Origin: Spirogloea muscicola
Lineage: Eukaryota; Streptophyta; Zygnematophyceae; Spirogloeales; Spirogloeaceae
DNA length: 31,187 nucleotides
Direction of reading: 5' to 3'
Assembly (NCBI GenBank): GCA_009602725.1
Contig: WELB01000040.1
Coordinates: 816,664-847,850, forward strand
In this document: piece after piece, positions 11,527 through 21,574 of the stretch
How positions within the stretch are numbered: the first letter of the stretch is position 1
Layout of the letters: each line of letters opens with the position of its first letter
The notes under the pieces: generated by a model
Told to the model about the DNA's origin: nothing
What the model saw: only the letters and a program-made list of their open reading frames with translations
Databases searched by the model: none
Translations under genes and position numbers: made by a program

Positions 11527-14380
11527 ATGGCGGCCCTGGTCGGCAGGCCGCTGGCGGCCGTCGCTGCTCCAGCGGCAGTGGGTCGTCCGAGGAGCGACCA
11601 CTGCGCGAGCCTGGTGAGCACGACTGCACGAGCTTGTAGTGAGATGACGTTGCTCGGTCGCTGCCGTCCTCCTCCAACGGCGGCCACGGTGCCTCCGACG
11701 TCTCCCCTCGTGCTGCTCACATGTCATTAGCGCTTTCTCTAGTCTCTTTTTGTTGTCAGTGTTGCTCCTGCTCAACTATGTGCTCTTGTGGCTTCTCCTG
11801 TCAGGTGAAGACAGCTGGAGGATCTCAGCAATCGGTAGCAGTTGCAAGAGGTCCTATAGCCGCCACAGGAAGGACCTCGTCTCCTCGGAAGTCTCGGGCT
11901 AGGACTCGGACAAGGTGTTCGATTGCGGCAGCAGACAACCGGCGTGTCGGGAGTGGACAGATGCTGGTAAGGGTGCAGTTGCCTGTCCTCATGCAGTACT
12001 GCAATGCAGGCTCAGGGCTGCCTGTGGCAATATCCTGCATGCTACAACCATTTTGTACGTGAATGGCAGCCCATTGTGCTTCTTTGAACAGATGAAAGCA
12101 CAATGAGCAAGCGTCAGGTCATAAAGGGAGGCTCCTATGGTCAGCTTGCACCACTGAGTGCAGGTCTTTGTGCCCCCACACCCTCTCGTCAAACACCTGG
12201 TTGCGATTTTGAGGAACTCAGCAACCCCATCGCCATTATTCAGTGAGTATCCGTTCACCATCACACTGCATCATTGTGTTCGGCCAGGCCTTGTCAATGA
12301 TCTGGAGTAAAAGGATTCGAACCTTTGTAAGAAAATTGCACCTTCTACACACGGCAATGTGATTAGAGTGTTTCATAGCACTGCAGAATCGGCCTTGAGC
12401 GAGTTGGGACGAATTCTTACATATGAAGCTTCGCGAGACTGGCTGGTAGGCTACGATTCCTTCGGAGCTGTGTATTACCCTCAGCACTAAGGTTAAAACA
12501 GGACAGGACTTGCTATGGGAGGTCTACTTCAATTGCAGGCACGAGCTAAATTGAAAATGAGACAGAGAAGAGCGACGTATTGTTGTTGTTGAGATGATTC
12601 ATAGACGGGATACATTCTACCACTACATTGTTGCAGGTGACTCTGGAAGGTCAGGTAGAAACTCCATGCGGCCAAGCTGACATTGAGTTTGTTGATCCAA
12701 GAGAACCTGTCAAGGTGCATGAGTGCCAGCCTTCACTTTCCCTGATAAAAGGGTGTTGATTTTGATGCTAAGATCTCACCTGAGCATTCCTCTGACCTCT
12801 TTAAGATGCGTGCGATGTCAATTGCTGACGTGTGTAGAGGTCTGTCTGTGCTTGATCAAGTGACAGGTGGTCCCAATACTGAGGGCAGGTCTGGTACTTG
12901 TGGAGCACATGGCCTCAGTTCTACCTGCAATGCAGACCTACCATCTCGGTAAAGGTTATCTAGTAGAGGCATGCTGAAGTAAGCTTACAGTTGCATCTGA
13001 TTCTATCACTGTGGGCTTTGCACGCGCCGGTTCAGTCTTCCTGCGATCGGAGGTTGGAAGAAGCGTTTGAATGTGCCTAGTGGCAATCTATATGTGCAGG
13101 ATATGCAAGAGATGAGGAGACATTGCAGCCTTCTATGTATCTAAACAAGTGGGTCTTCAGAGCAACAAAAGAGCAACAAACAAATATATGACATGACATG
13201 CTGGCTTGTTTGATGATTATGCTCGCTGCAGGATGGCTAATTCACTATGCCTGCTTTTGCAGGTTGTGCTTGTCAAGTGGTTGCAGTAGTTTATGACTTG
13301 TGAAGCTTTCAGCGTGTGTGCTGCAGTGTAGGCTTCCCACCACATTCCCAGAAGGATCAAGAGTCCTGATAGCTGACCCTATGCTGGCCACAGGTATGCA
13401 GACTAGAACCAACAATGTCAATTTCGGTCTAATATGACAAGATGTGCATGTACTAGTGAGGAGGAGCGCACTTTGTCAACTTACTCAATGGCTACTGATG
13501 ATTACGGGGTGTAGCTTCAATATTAAGTACTGGGTTTTCATAAATTGACCAGCTCATTAGAAACTGTCTGTTACTTAGGAGGTACTATTGTGGCTGCCAT
13601 CGAGGAAGTTGTGAGAAGGGGTGCTGATGTTAAGCTGATGCGAGTGGTGAGACTGCAAGATATAGTAGAAGATGGTAGAGGATGCCTGCTTATTGCATCT
13701 CAGAGACCTTGACTAGACCCAAATGCATTCAGATTTCTCTGTATCATTGTGGAATCATTTTCTGCACACTTCAAGCTCTGACGCGGATCAGGTGCCCGCC
13801 AGGTCTCAGCAGTTGCTGCCCCACCAGCTCTTAAACAGCTTGGCGAGAAGTTTCCAGGGTAAACATCAGATTCCTGAGAACCTCTAGCCAAACGATTTGG
13901 TCCAGTATAAAATGCTCTGACAGGTCTCTGTAGTCACGGGCATCATTGTGCATTCAGGTCCTGTTGTAATCAAGTTAAGATTTTGCTCACATCACAATGT
14001 GAGCTCGGGTGCAGAATGCACAAAGCCAAGCCCAGGTCTATTGGGTGACGCTTGAAGCAGGTTTAATTGGACTGCTTATGTGACGGCATCTTACACTGGT
14101 GTGTTTGCATGGTCTGACTGCTTGCTGCTGTTGGATCTCGCAGACTCCACGTCTACACGGGCGTCATTGATCCTGAGCTCAATGACAAAGGGTACGTGCG
14201 GGACTTTGATCTAAGTACCACAATATCCATTATCATAATATCAACCCCTGTGAGAGATGGGACTTTTCTCCAAGCCACCTTGCAGGGGCTGACCACGACT
14301 CTTCATGTGTTCCAAAATTGTGCAGGTACATCGTGCCAGGTCTTGGAGATGCAGGGGATCGCAGCTTTGGCACCGAGTAG
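11527..14380 (+). CDS. UPP: Plastid-type uracil phosphoribosyltransferase, complete, 12 exons
   Basis: Converts uracil plus PRPP to UMP in pyrimidine salvage. Exons: 11527..11613, 11805..11966, 12164..12242, 12387..12445, 12637..12714, 12867..12948, 13100..13148, 13332..13393, 13579..13646, 13803..13858, 14144..14191, 14326..14380; all GT-AG, total 885 nt, 294 aa. Residues 1-83 are rich in Ala, Ser, Arg and poor in acidic residues, as expected of a chloroplast transit peptide. The catalytic core starts at VFVPPHPLVKH (84 on). The PRPP-binding loop DPMLATGG is at 214-221 and the uracil-binding YIVPGLGDAGDRSFG is at 278-292. No uridine-kinase domain is fused, unlike plant UKL proteins. The ATG at 11527 is the first in frame; the frame is open upstream but without ATG. 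It is divergent from MAN2 and convergent with the coiled-coil gene, whose stop is 94 bp away. Confidence 0.95.
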
Positions 14381-14474
14381 TGGTTGCTCACTGCCGTTTT
14401 AACGGTCATAATTTGGCCTCGCTTGGCCCGTACTTACGTAAGCAATAGCAGCCTGCCGGTAGACGCGACGACCC

Positions 14475-15377
14475 TCAGGCATCCTCATCAAATCCCGCCT
14501 CCAAAACAGCCTCCAGCTCTGCAGCCAGCGCGTGCTCTGAAGCCAGCTCCTGCTCTGCTGTTACTGCCTGCTTCCGCTGCATTTTGGTCAAGAAGTAGTC
14601 AGTGCACTGAATGAGCTCGCAGCCCAAAGTCAGCTTTCAATTGCAGCTGTCTTTAAACTTATCTGCGCACAAGCGAGTAATGAGTTACATAATGACACTC
14701 ACTGAAGTGGCCAGCAATTGCGGCATAACAACTGCTACCTGAATTGTAATTTGTGGACACCGGCTTGCAGCCTCACCTTGTTGCCGCCCTTCCCCCTGCC
14801 AGCTGCTGCATCCCCACCGTGGGTGCCCCTCAGCTGTGACGCCGTGGCTTCCCGCTGTTGTTTCAGCAGGGCCTCCTCGACCTGCTCAAAGAGGGCCCCT
14901 CCTGAGTGCAGCTTCTGGTGAACAAATTATGGGGCTCATAAGGCTGAGCCTGCAGCTGTCCCGTAATGCAGCAAAGCCAGGTGCAAGCAGGGGCGGGCTG
15001 AGGCTTCGAGGGGGCAGCCTCAGCGCCACGAAGGCCTTGATGACCTGGAGATGATGGAGCTCCATGTTGATGTCGGACTGCATCCTGGCGAGCGTGGCTG
15101 CCTCTTCCTCCAGGAGCCTGGCGAACATCGAGCACCGTCAACAAGGCGTCCAGTACAATGTCCCAGTGAAACGCTCTGGGGTCCTAATTGAGGGGCTAAG
15201 CTGAAGGCGCAGGCGCGACCAGTCACGGACGCCAGGGGCGCCCGAGGGCCAGCCACCTGCTCGCAGGGCATGGGCTTGAGCGTGCGCACGCACCGCTCCC
15301 ATTGAGCGTAAGGCGGCGGCCTCCCAGGTGGCGGTGCGAGCTGACCTGATCATCTCGGGGGCGCTGAGGTGATCCAT
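14475..15377 (-). CDS. Small coiled-coil protein of unknown function, 4 exons
   Basis: I do not recognise this gene. Model: 14475..14606, 14777..14881, 15045..15117, 15346..15377 on the minus strand, 113 aa, all GT-AG with matching phases (2, 0, 0). The protein starts MDHLSAPEMIRLLEEEAATL, continues as a heptad-like, Glu/Gln/Leu-rich helix, has a Gly-rich hinge (DAAAGRGKGGNK) and ends in a second helix closing with EAVLEAGFDEDA. Two helices joined by a flexible hinge suggest a structural or complex-scaffold role, but no family was identified. The exon 4 acceptor is ambiguous: CAG before 14606 was chosen, but two AGs slightly upstream are also in phase. The reading frame is open without ATG for about 55 codons upstream of the chosen start, so an additional 5' exon is possible. 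Its start is divergent from SMU1. Confidence 0.5.
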
Positions 15378-15906
15378 GACGAGCGCCGCGGTGGCCGCCT
15401 CCGCTGCTGGGCGACCCTCATCTAGGCGTGGAGTGCAGTCTGCTGCCGTGTAGTAGCCCTTCGAGTGGGCACCGCCACCGGAGCGACGCACGGGGAAATC
15501 ACTCTCGCAGACTAATGCAGCGGATTTCAAGTCCAATAGAATTTGGAGTCAAAGGATCTCCGGGGCGGGCGCCGCAAGGGGACGGCGCTGACAGCGCCGT
15601 GCTGCCGTGCCGCCGGTCGTGGTCGTCGCCGCCGGCGCTCAACAAATAGGCCTGATGTCTCGCTGCGGCACTGGTGGGCCGCCGCCGAGCTGCCGCCGGA
15701 GGCGGCTGCCGCCGGAGGCTGACGCCAGGCGTGAGGCCCGCGCGCTCGGGAGGGGCCTTCGAGCGCCCAGGTCTCGAGGCCCTCAGCGCGAGCTCACGAG
15801 GTGCCGGCCATGGAGTGTCTGGCGCCCGGTTGGCCCGCGAAGTTTGGGGTTTAAGGCTCGGGATTAGGGTTCTTGCAAGCCCTAGACCCCCCCTCACAAC
15901 ATCCCA

Positions 15907-15943
<37 letters not shown>

Positions 15944-15993
15944 GTCTCGCGCAAGCGCGCAGAGCGGGAGGTTTGCTTGACAGCAGCGGCGGC

Positions 15994-16031
<38 letters not shown>

Positions 16032-16181
16032 CGGCGGCCGTGGCAGGGGGCTGCCGTGCGATGCTCCCAGCTGCTATGGGGCCAGCGACGCCGCTTGGCT
16101 TNGCCGGCGGCGGCGGCAGCGGCGGCTGCGGCGGCGACAGCAAGCCGGCGGGGCTGAAGGGCCTGCCTTCTTGCCGGTGTC
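15378..16181. promoter_or_regulatory. Divergent GC-island between the coiled-coil gene and SMU1
   Basis: These 804 bp hold both gene 5' ends. They contain (CGC)n at 15908-15944, (GGC)n at 15981-16027, a degenerate telomere-like stretch at 15843-15889, and an ambiguous base N at 16102 in another GC triplet tract. Long ORFs here encode poly-Ala, poly-Arg or poly-Gly in all frames and are repeat artefacts. No extra gene is supported. Confidence 0.55.
15843..15889. repeat. Degenerate telomere-like motif in the SMU1 upstream region
   Basis: The stretch reads TTTGGGGTTTAAGG, then GGATTAGGGTT, then GCCCTAGACCC, so it carries G-rich and C-rich telomere-like units on the same strand. It resembles telo-box promoter elements (AAACCCTA), but no perfect tandem heptamers are present. 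It lies about 300 bp upstream of the SMU1 ATG. Confidence 0.45.
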
Positions 16182-19100
16182 ATGTCGACGCTGGAAATCG
16201 AGGCCCGGGAGTGAGCACGACGCTCGCCGCGGACGCGCCATGGACGCGCCATGGACGCCGCTTGGCGCTGCATACGCTGCAGCCTGGCCGCCTGACACGC
16301 TTGGTGGCTGGTGGCGGCGGTGGCGCGCAGCGTGATCAAGGTCGTGCTGCAGTTCTGCAAGGAGAACTCGCTGGCGCAGACGTTCCAGACGCTGCAGGCG
16401 GAGTGCCAGGTGTCGCTCAACACCGTGGAGAGCCTGGAGCCGTTCCTGGCGGACGTCAACCACGGGCGGTGGGACGCGGTGCTGCCGCAGGTCGCGCAGC
16501 TCAAGCTGCCGCGCGCCAAGCTCGAGGACCTCTACGAGCAGGTATCTAGATGATACAATATCTATATTAAAATATAACTTCAAATGGCGTGCTGTAGGAG
16601 CTCCTGCCTTTTCAGCTTGTCCACGTGACTGTCATCTAGCTCTCCTGGTATCAGGTTTGCGTTTCAAGAGTTATTGCAATGTCTGCTGAAGGTAGCCGCA
16701 GTAGCTGCACTGTGGGTCTCGTCTGCCCACTTTGGGCGATACTGGTCATCTGTCTCCTGCTCAAGGTTTTCCCACTTTTCCCACTACTTCAGTCTGCTGC
16801 TAAATGTTACTCAACACGAGCCAGGCTATCCGTTTCGCGACCTTCAGATTGTGCTCGAGATGATTGAGCTGCGGGAGCTGGACACGGCGCGAGCCATCCT
16901 GCGGCAGACGCAGGCCATGGGCCACATGAAGCAGGAACAGCCGGAGCGGTACCTGCACCTGGAGCACCTCCTGGTCCGGACTTACTTCGATCCCCGAGAG
17001 GTACAAGACTCCCAGATTGCAACAGTGTGCGAGCGTATTGTCAACTTGCCTCCGACACGCTAGTGGTGCAATGACCGTCGGCAGTGCCAAGATATTTGCC
17101 ACCTTGACAGCCCATCCCAAGTTCATCAGACTTTGCTGGGATTTTCAGTGACTGCAGGTCACATGATGCTAAACTTGGGGTCGTCTCCTACTTCTTGCTT
17201 AACCTTCAGTGTAGGAATATGGAGAAAGTTGGCCGTAAGACGCATTAACGGTCTTTGTGCTATTTCTTGCCAGGCCTACCAAGACTCTTCCAAGGAGAAG
17301 AGGCGTGCGCAAATAGCTTTCAGTGAGCCCCTCCTTACCTTGAGATGACTCACAAACTTAGACCTTGAGCCTCTTGCTCGGCAGAGTAGTAATGTGGCCA
17401 TCATTATGGACTATTTTGAGAGTTAGACGATTTAGACTCAAGCAGACTGGACCTGTCCGACATTCATTCTCAATTTCCAAGCAAGGTAACGAATACAAGA
17501 ATAATGCACACTGTCAGTTTAGTGACGATGAGTCTTTCAACAAGATGCATGCAGTAGTTCTCAGCAATCAGTAGACTGAGTGTGTAATAAGGGCCTGGTG
17601 TTACAAGTGCATTCTAGCTGACGTGCTGATCTTTGTTGCTACAGTCGTGAGCAGCCGGTCTGCTCCGCTTGCTAGAGCCTAGATGTCATTGCTTTTACTA
17701 CAAAGTCGTACCTGTCATATGCACGCCACCAACCTGAGGAGAAACAAGCTTCTCACTTTCATACAAGGACAGGTCCTCACAGTCCATACATAGACACAGA
17801 GTCCCTTCAGTGAATCCCTCTGGCAAGCAATTTATTCACCGAGCCAGGGGCTTAAGGGAGCCTGCCGAAAATGTCCATAATGCTCACTCCTGACCTTCTC
17901 ATCTTCGTGCACTATGACAATAACAGGCTTGTCGCAAGAGGTCACTGTGGTGCCACCGTCGCGCCTCATGGCCCTCATTGGCCAGGCTCTCAAGTGGCAG
18001 CAGCACCAAGGCGAGACATCTGTCCTTTGCTGCACTTTCTGGCAAATTCTCTATAGCAACTTGACGAACTTGATCTCTTATTCTGTTCTTGTTAAGGTAC
18101 TAGTGCCAGTAGCCAACGGGTAAATGACATGCTGTGGCTTGTGGCACATACAATTCTTGATTGAAGTAGCCTTCCTTGGGCCGCCCGGTATGTTCCAACT
18201 TTGGCTTGGCTTCAGTGGAGCCCATGAGAGTTGGTATGAGAGCTAATATATGACTGCTTGACCATACCATGTGCAGGCCTCCTGCCTCCGGGGACCCAAT
18301 TTGACCTCTTCCGAGGTGCAGCAGCTGTGAAGATGGACGAGGAGGAGATCTTCCCCACACAAGTCATGCACACTATCAAGGTCGGCACATGGATTGTGCC
18401 ACCCTCGCTGCTCACATTCCGTTGGATCTCAGAATAAGGAAAGGAAGCTGAGGTTATGCATGATCCAGCTCAGATTATTAAGAATTTACTTGAGTATCAA
18501 AGCTCCCACAGCCTTCAGAACTCCAAAACCCTGTCTAACTATTCCTCGGTCGGAGATCCCCTTGATATGTTGCAGTTTGGTAAGAAGAGCCACCCGGAGT
18601 GTGCTCGCTTTTCGCCAGATGGCCAGTGCCTTGTCTCCTCCTCAGTGGATGGCTTCATTGAGGTTAGTCTGCAAGAGGAGGAGACAGGCTAGGAGAGGCC
18701 TCAGAATACACGGTGGAAATATTGCAAAGCACTGCTGCAGTAATGTACACATCTCTCCGACATACGGCAGGCCCGTAATCCTCTTCAACGTTTTTGGGCT
18801 CTCAACTTTACGCAGGTCTGGGATTATGTAACAGGAAAGTTGAAGAAAGACCTGCAGTATCAGGCCGACGTGAGTCCGATCATTTCAGTTACTAAAGCTG
18901 AGTAAATGAGTGTCTGACCAAGTCTTCACATCCTCAGAAGCTGCATACCTCAGCAGGCCCCACAATCACTTCAGTGGTGTCAGCTCTCTTGGTACACGGA
19001 CCTGCAGTGTATCTAAGGCTGGCAACAAAGTCACGCCAGCTGTCTTGCTTTGCGCTCTCCATCTCACAGGACTCCTTCATGATGCACGAAGAGGCTGTGC

Positions 19101-21351
19101 TGTGCGTAAATTGGAGCAAGGACTCGGAAATGCTCGCGTCCGGCTCTCAGGATGGAAAAATAAAGGTAGCGATGCCAACGTTATCGAGAGGCATCATGCA
19201 GTGTGTCACTGCCATTTTTGAGGAGCCTCAGGACCCAGGCAACAGTCTGATATTGCAATTCCGTCAGACCAGCTTCTCCTGCAGTATCTCTTTCTCCACA
19301 GGGCTTTCTGTTGTGAAATGCACGAAGACTAGCTCTTGCAACCAGGACACTTGCTGAAATTGCGCGGCACGAGCCCTCGCCAGGTTTGGCGGCTGAGGAC
19401 AGGCCAGTGCCTGAGGCGGTTCGAGAATGCGCACTCGCAGGGAGTTACTTCAATCTGCTTCTCTCGGGACAGTTCCCAGCTCCTCTCTGCCTCGTTTGAC
19501 ACCCTTGCCAGGTTGCAAGCCATTCATTGTGCTGCACACCTACTTCATTACTGCTTAGTGTCTTGCTTATTCATAACATAAACAGTACTACTGTGATCAC
19601 CTGAATGATGCAGATACTCATTCAAGCATGGAAGTGCACAAGCAGGTGTCTGTTCCATAGTCTGCCCTTTTGTTTTCCATCCATTCATGCATACTCGTGG
19701 AAGATGCCACTATGCTTGTCTTATGTCTTGCTCTTACCTCCTTGCTTGCAGAATACACGGCCTCAAGTCGGGCAAGACCTTGAAGGAGTTCCGTGGCCAC
19801 AGCTCCTATGTGAACGATGCTATATACACGAGCGACGGCGGGAGAGTTGTCACTGCGTCCAGTGATGGCACTGTAAAGGTACTGTGCCTCAAAGACATGG
19901 GTGCTGAAGCCAGTTTGGCCGTCCAGCACAAGGCCGCCACTGTGTGGCACTCACTCCCTTTGCTACTGCTTGAGAGTACCTGTGTGTTGCAAGGACTGGG
20001 GTGTTTTGTTCCTCATTGCTGAATCTTGATTAGGCTAAGCTTGGCATGCGACCCCCTGCAACCGCTTGCATAGTGACAGCTGAGCTACAATTGGCAGGTC
20101 TGGGATGCCAAGAGCGCAGACTGCCTGCAGACTTTAAAGCCCCCACCACCTTTACGGGTAAGGGATAAGGGATGAATGTCATGCCCACAACCCATCTTTG
20201 ATATTGTTTACACCTAACTCTCCAGAGCCCTGGAACATCACTGATTGTCAATTACAATTTTATCGTCATTCAAAGTCCAGATTGCACCCCAGGCATTATA
20301 TTGACGGCAAAGAGAAGTATTGGCTGTGCCGCTTGGGCAGCCACCACTGGAGGTCACTGTACTTGTGGCTCAGAATTTTGATGTCTTGCCAGTGATTTGC
20401 AGGGCGGGGATGCTACAGTCAATTCTGTGCATGTGATGCCCAAGAATCTGGACCACATTGTCGTTTGCAGCCGCTCTTCCACCATCTTCGTCATGACACT
20501 GCAGGGACAGGTAGTTGTAGGCCATATTGCTGCACTGCTCGTAGTCTTGTGCTCTCATTCTTGGCCAGTACTGAGCTTGGGTGCAGTGTGCCATGCACTC
20601 TCTTGTATAGAACATAGAATGTATGCTCTGTTGTAGTATCTACTGTGTGAGCTGCTGTTACAGGTTGCTTGGCGGTGCTTCAAGTGGTCATACCCTTCTG
20701 CTACTACTTCCACGCACAGGTGGTAAAGAGCTTCTCATCCGGCAAGAGAGAAGGTGGCGATTTCGTGGGGGCGTGCGTGTCACCAAAAGGCGACTGGTTT
20801 TACTGTGTAGGAGAAGACAGGTGACCTGACACTAACGTCAACATTTATCTGACCCTTTTCTACCAAGTCTGACATTATGGCACTACACTCTTGCGTTGAG
20901 ACTTGCGCCTGCATAGTCTGGTCGATGTGGAACTCTTGTGGATGCCTCTCATGTCTTGCATCGCTCGTGCTTCATGACGTGCAGAAACCTGTATTGCTTT
21001 GGCTACCAGTCTGGAAAGCTTGAGCATCTCATGAAGGTAAGTTGCAAATAGCAATCCACTGAGCAGGATCAATTGCTTCGTTTGTTTGTGGAAAGTGGCA
21101 GCCAAGCCTGGTGCTTGTGAAGGTTAGCTACTTCTTGTAAGCTGCATCATTAGGGGCACTGATGCTGTTGTGCTGGATTGTATATCATGCCTAGCGGGAT
21201 CCAAGTGTGAATCCTTTTTTATGCCTTCTCACTCTGGCGGGTGCCCTCACAGATTCACGATAAGGAGGTCATAGGCGTGGCGCACCACCCACACCGGAAC
21301 GTCCTTGCGTCTTATGGCGAAGATCCAGTCCTAAAGCTTTGGACCACATAG
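16182..21351 (+). CDS. SMU1: SMU1 spliceosomal WD40 protein, complete, 16 exons
   Basis: Nuclear spliceosome B-complex factor, the partner of RED/IK. Exons: 16182..16210, 16331..16541, 16848..17000, 17274..17322, 17927..18010, 18277..18380, 18576..18662, 18816..18869, 19070..19165, 19384..19511, 19752..19878, 20098..20157, 20403..20510, 20720..20820, 20985..21036, 21253..21351. They sum to 1542 nt, 513 aa, the same length as human SMU1. The N-terminus has a LisH helix pair ([14 protein letters not shown]) and a CTLH segment ([20 protein letters not shown]). Next come FDPRE and [11 protein letters not shown], then [20 protein letters not shown]. The C-terminal half is a WD40 propeller, for example [40 protein letters not shown] and [20 protein letters not shown]. 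The 29-nt first coding exon (MSTLEIEAR) is supported by the conserved junction codon that creates DVIK. Intron 5 has a GC donor (18011-18012). The stop lies 223 bp from the BGAL stop on the opposite strand. Confidence 0.97.
18011..18012 (+). other. GC 5' splice site in SMU1
   Basis: The sequence reads CACCAAG|GCGAGA. Ending exon 5 at 18010 (phase 1) joins to 18277 and gives the conserved QQHQGLLPPG. The next GT downstream is out of phase. Confidence 0.8.
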
Positions 21352-21574
21352 TGCCAACCTTAGATGTCTGCCAAGCTTGAGCACTGCTTGAGCCCATTGG
21401 TCACCTAATTACTAAAGAAGATCACACGCTTTTTGAGCAAAATTGATTGAGGCATAGTACCTTCACATGCTGTGTTAGGCAGGACAAAAGAGTCCTCTCA
21501 TCGACTAATGTGTCACGTAACTGTCGGGTGTTCTGCACTTGGCACTTCCACATGCATGTCATCAGGACACGGGA
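21352..21574. other. Convergent 3' region between SMU1 and BGAL
   Basis: A 223-bp tail-to-tail spacer holding the 3' UTRs of both genes. I see no gene and no distinctive poly(A) signal in it. Confidence 0.5.

Noticed and set aside
12300-12330. tRNA T-arm-like sequence (minus strand AAAGGTTCGAATCCTTT) in a UPP intron
   Set aside because: The T-stem pairs and a 7-nt segment follows, but there is no matching 5' acceptor strand, D-arm or convincing anticodon arm at the right distance.
15499-16143. Long minus-strand ORF of 214 codons
   Set aside because: It is poly-Ala, poly-Arg and Pro from triplet tracts, has no ATG, and contains the N at 16102; a repeat artefact.
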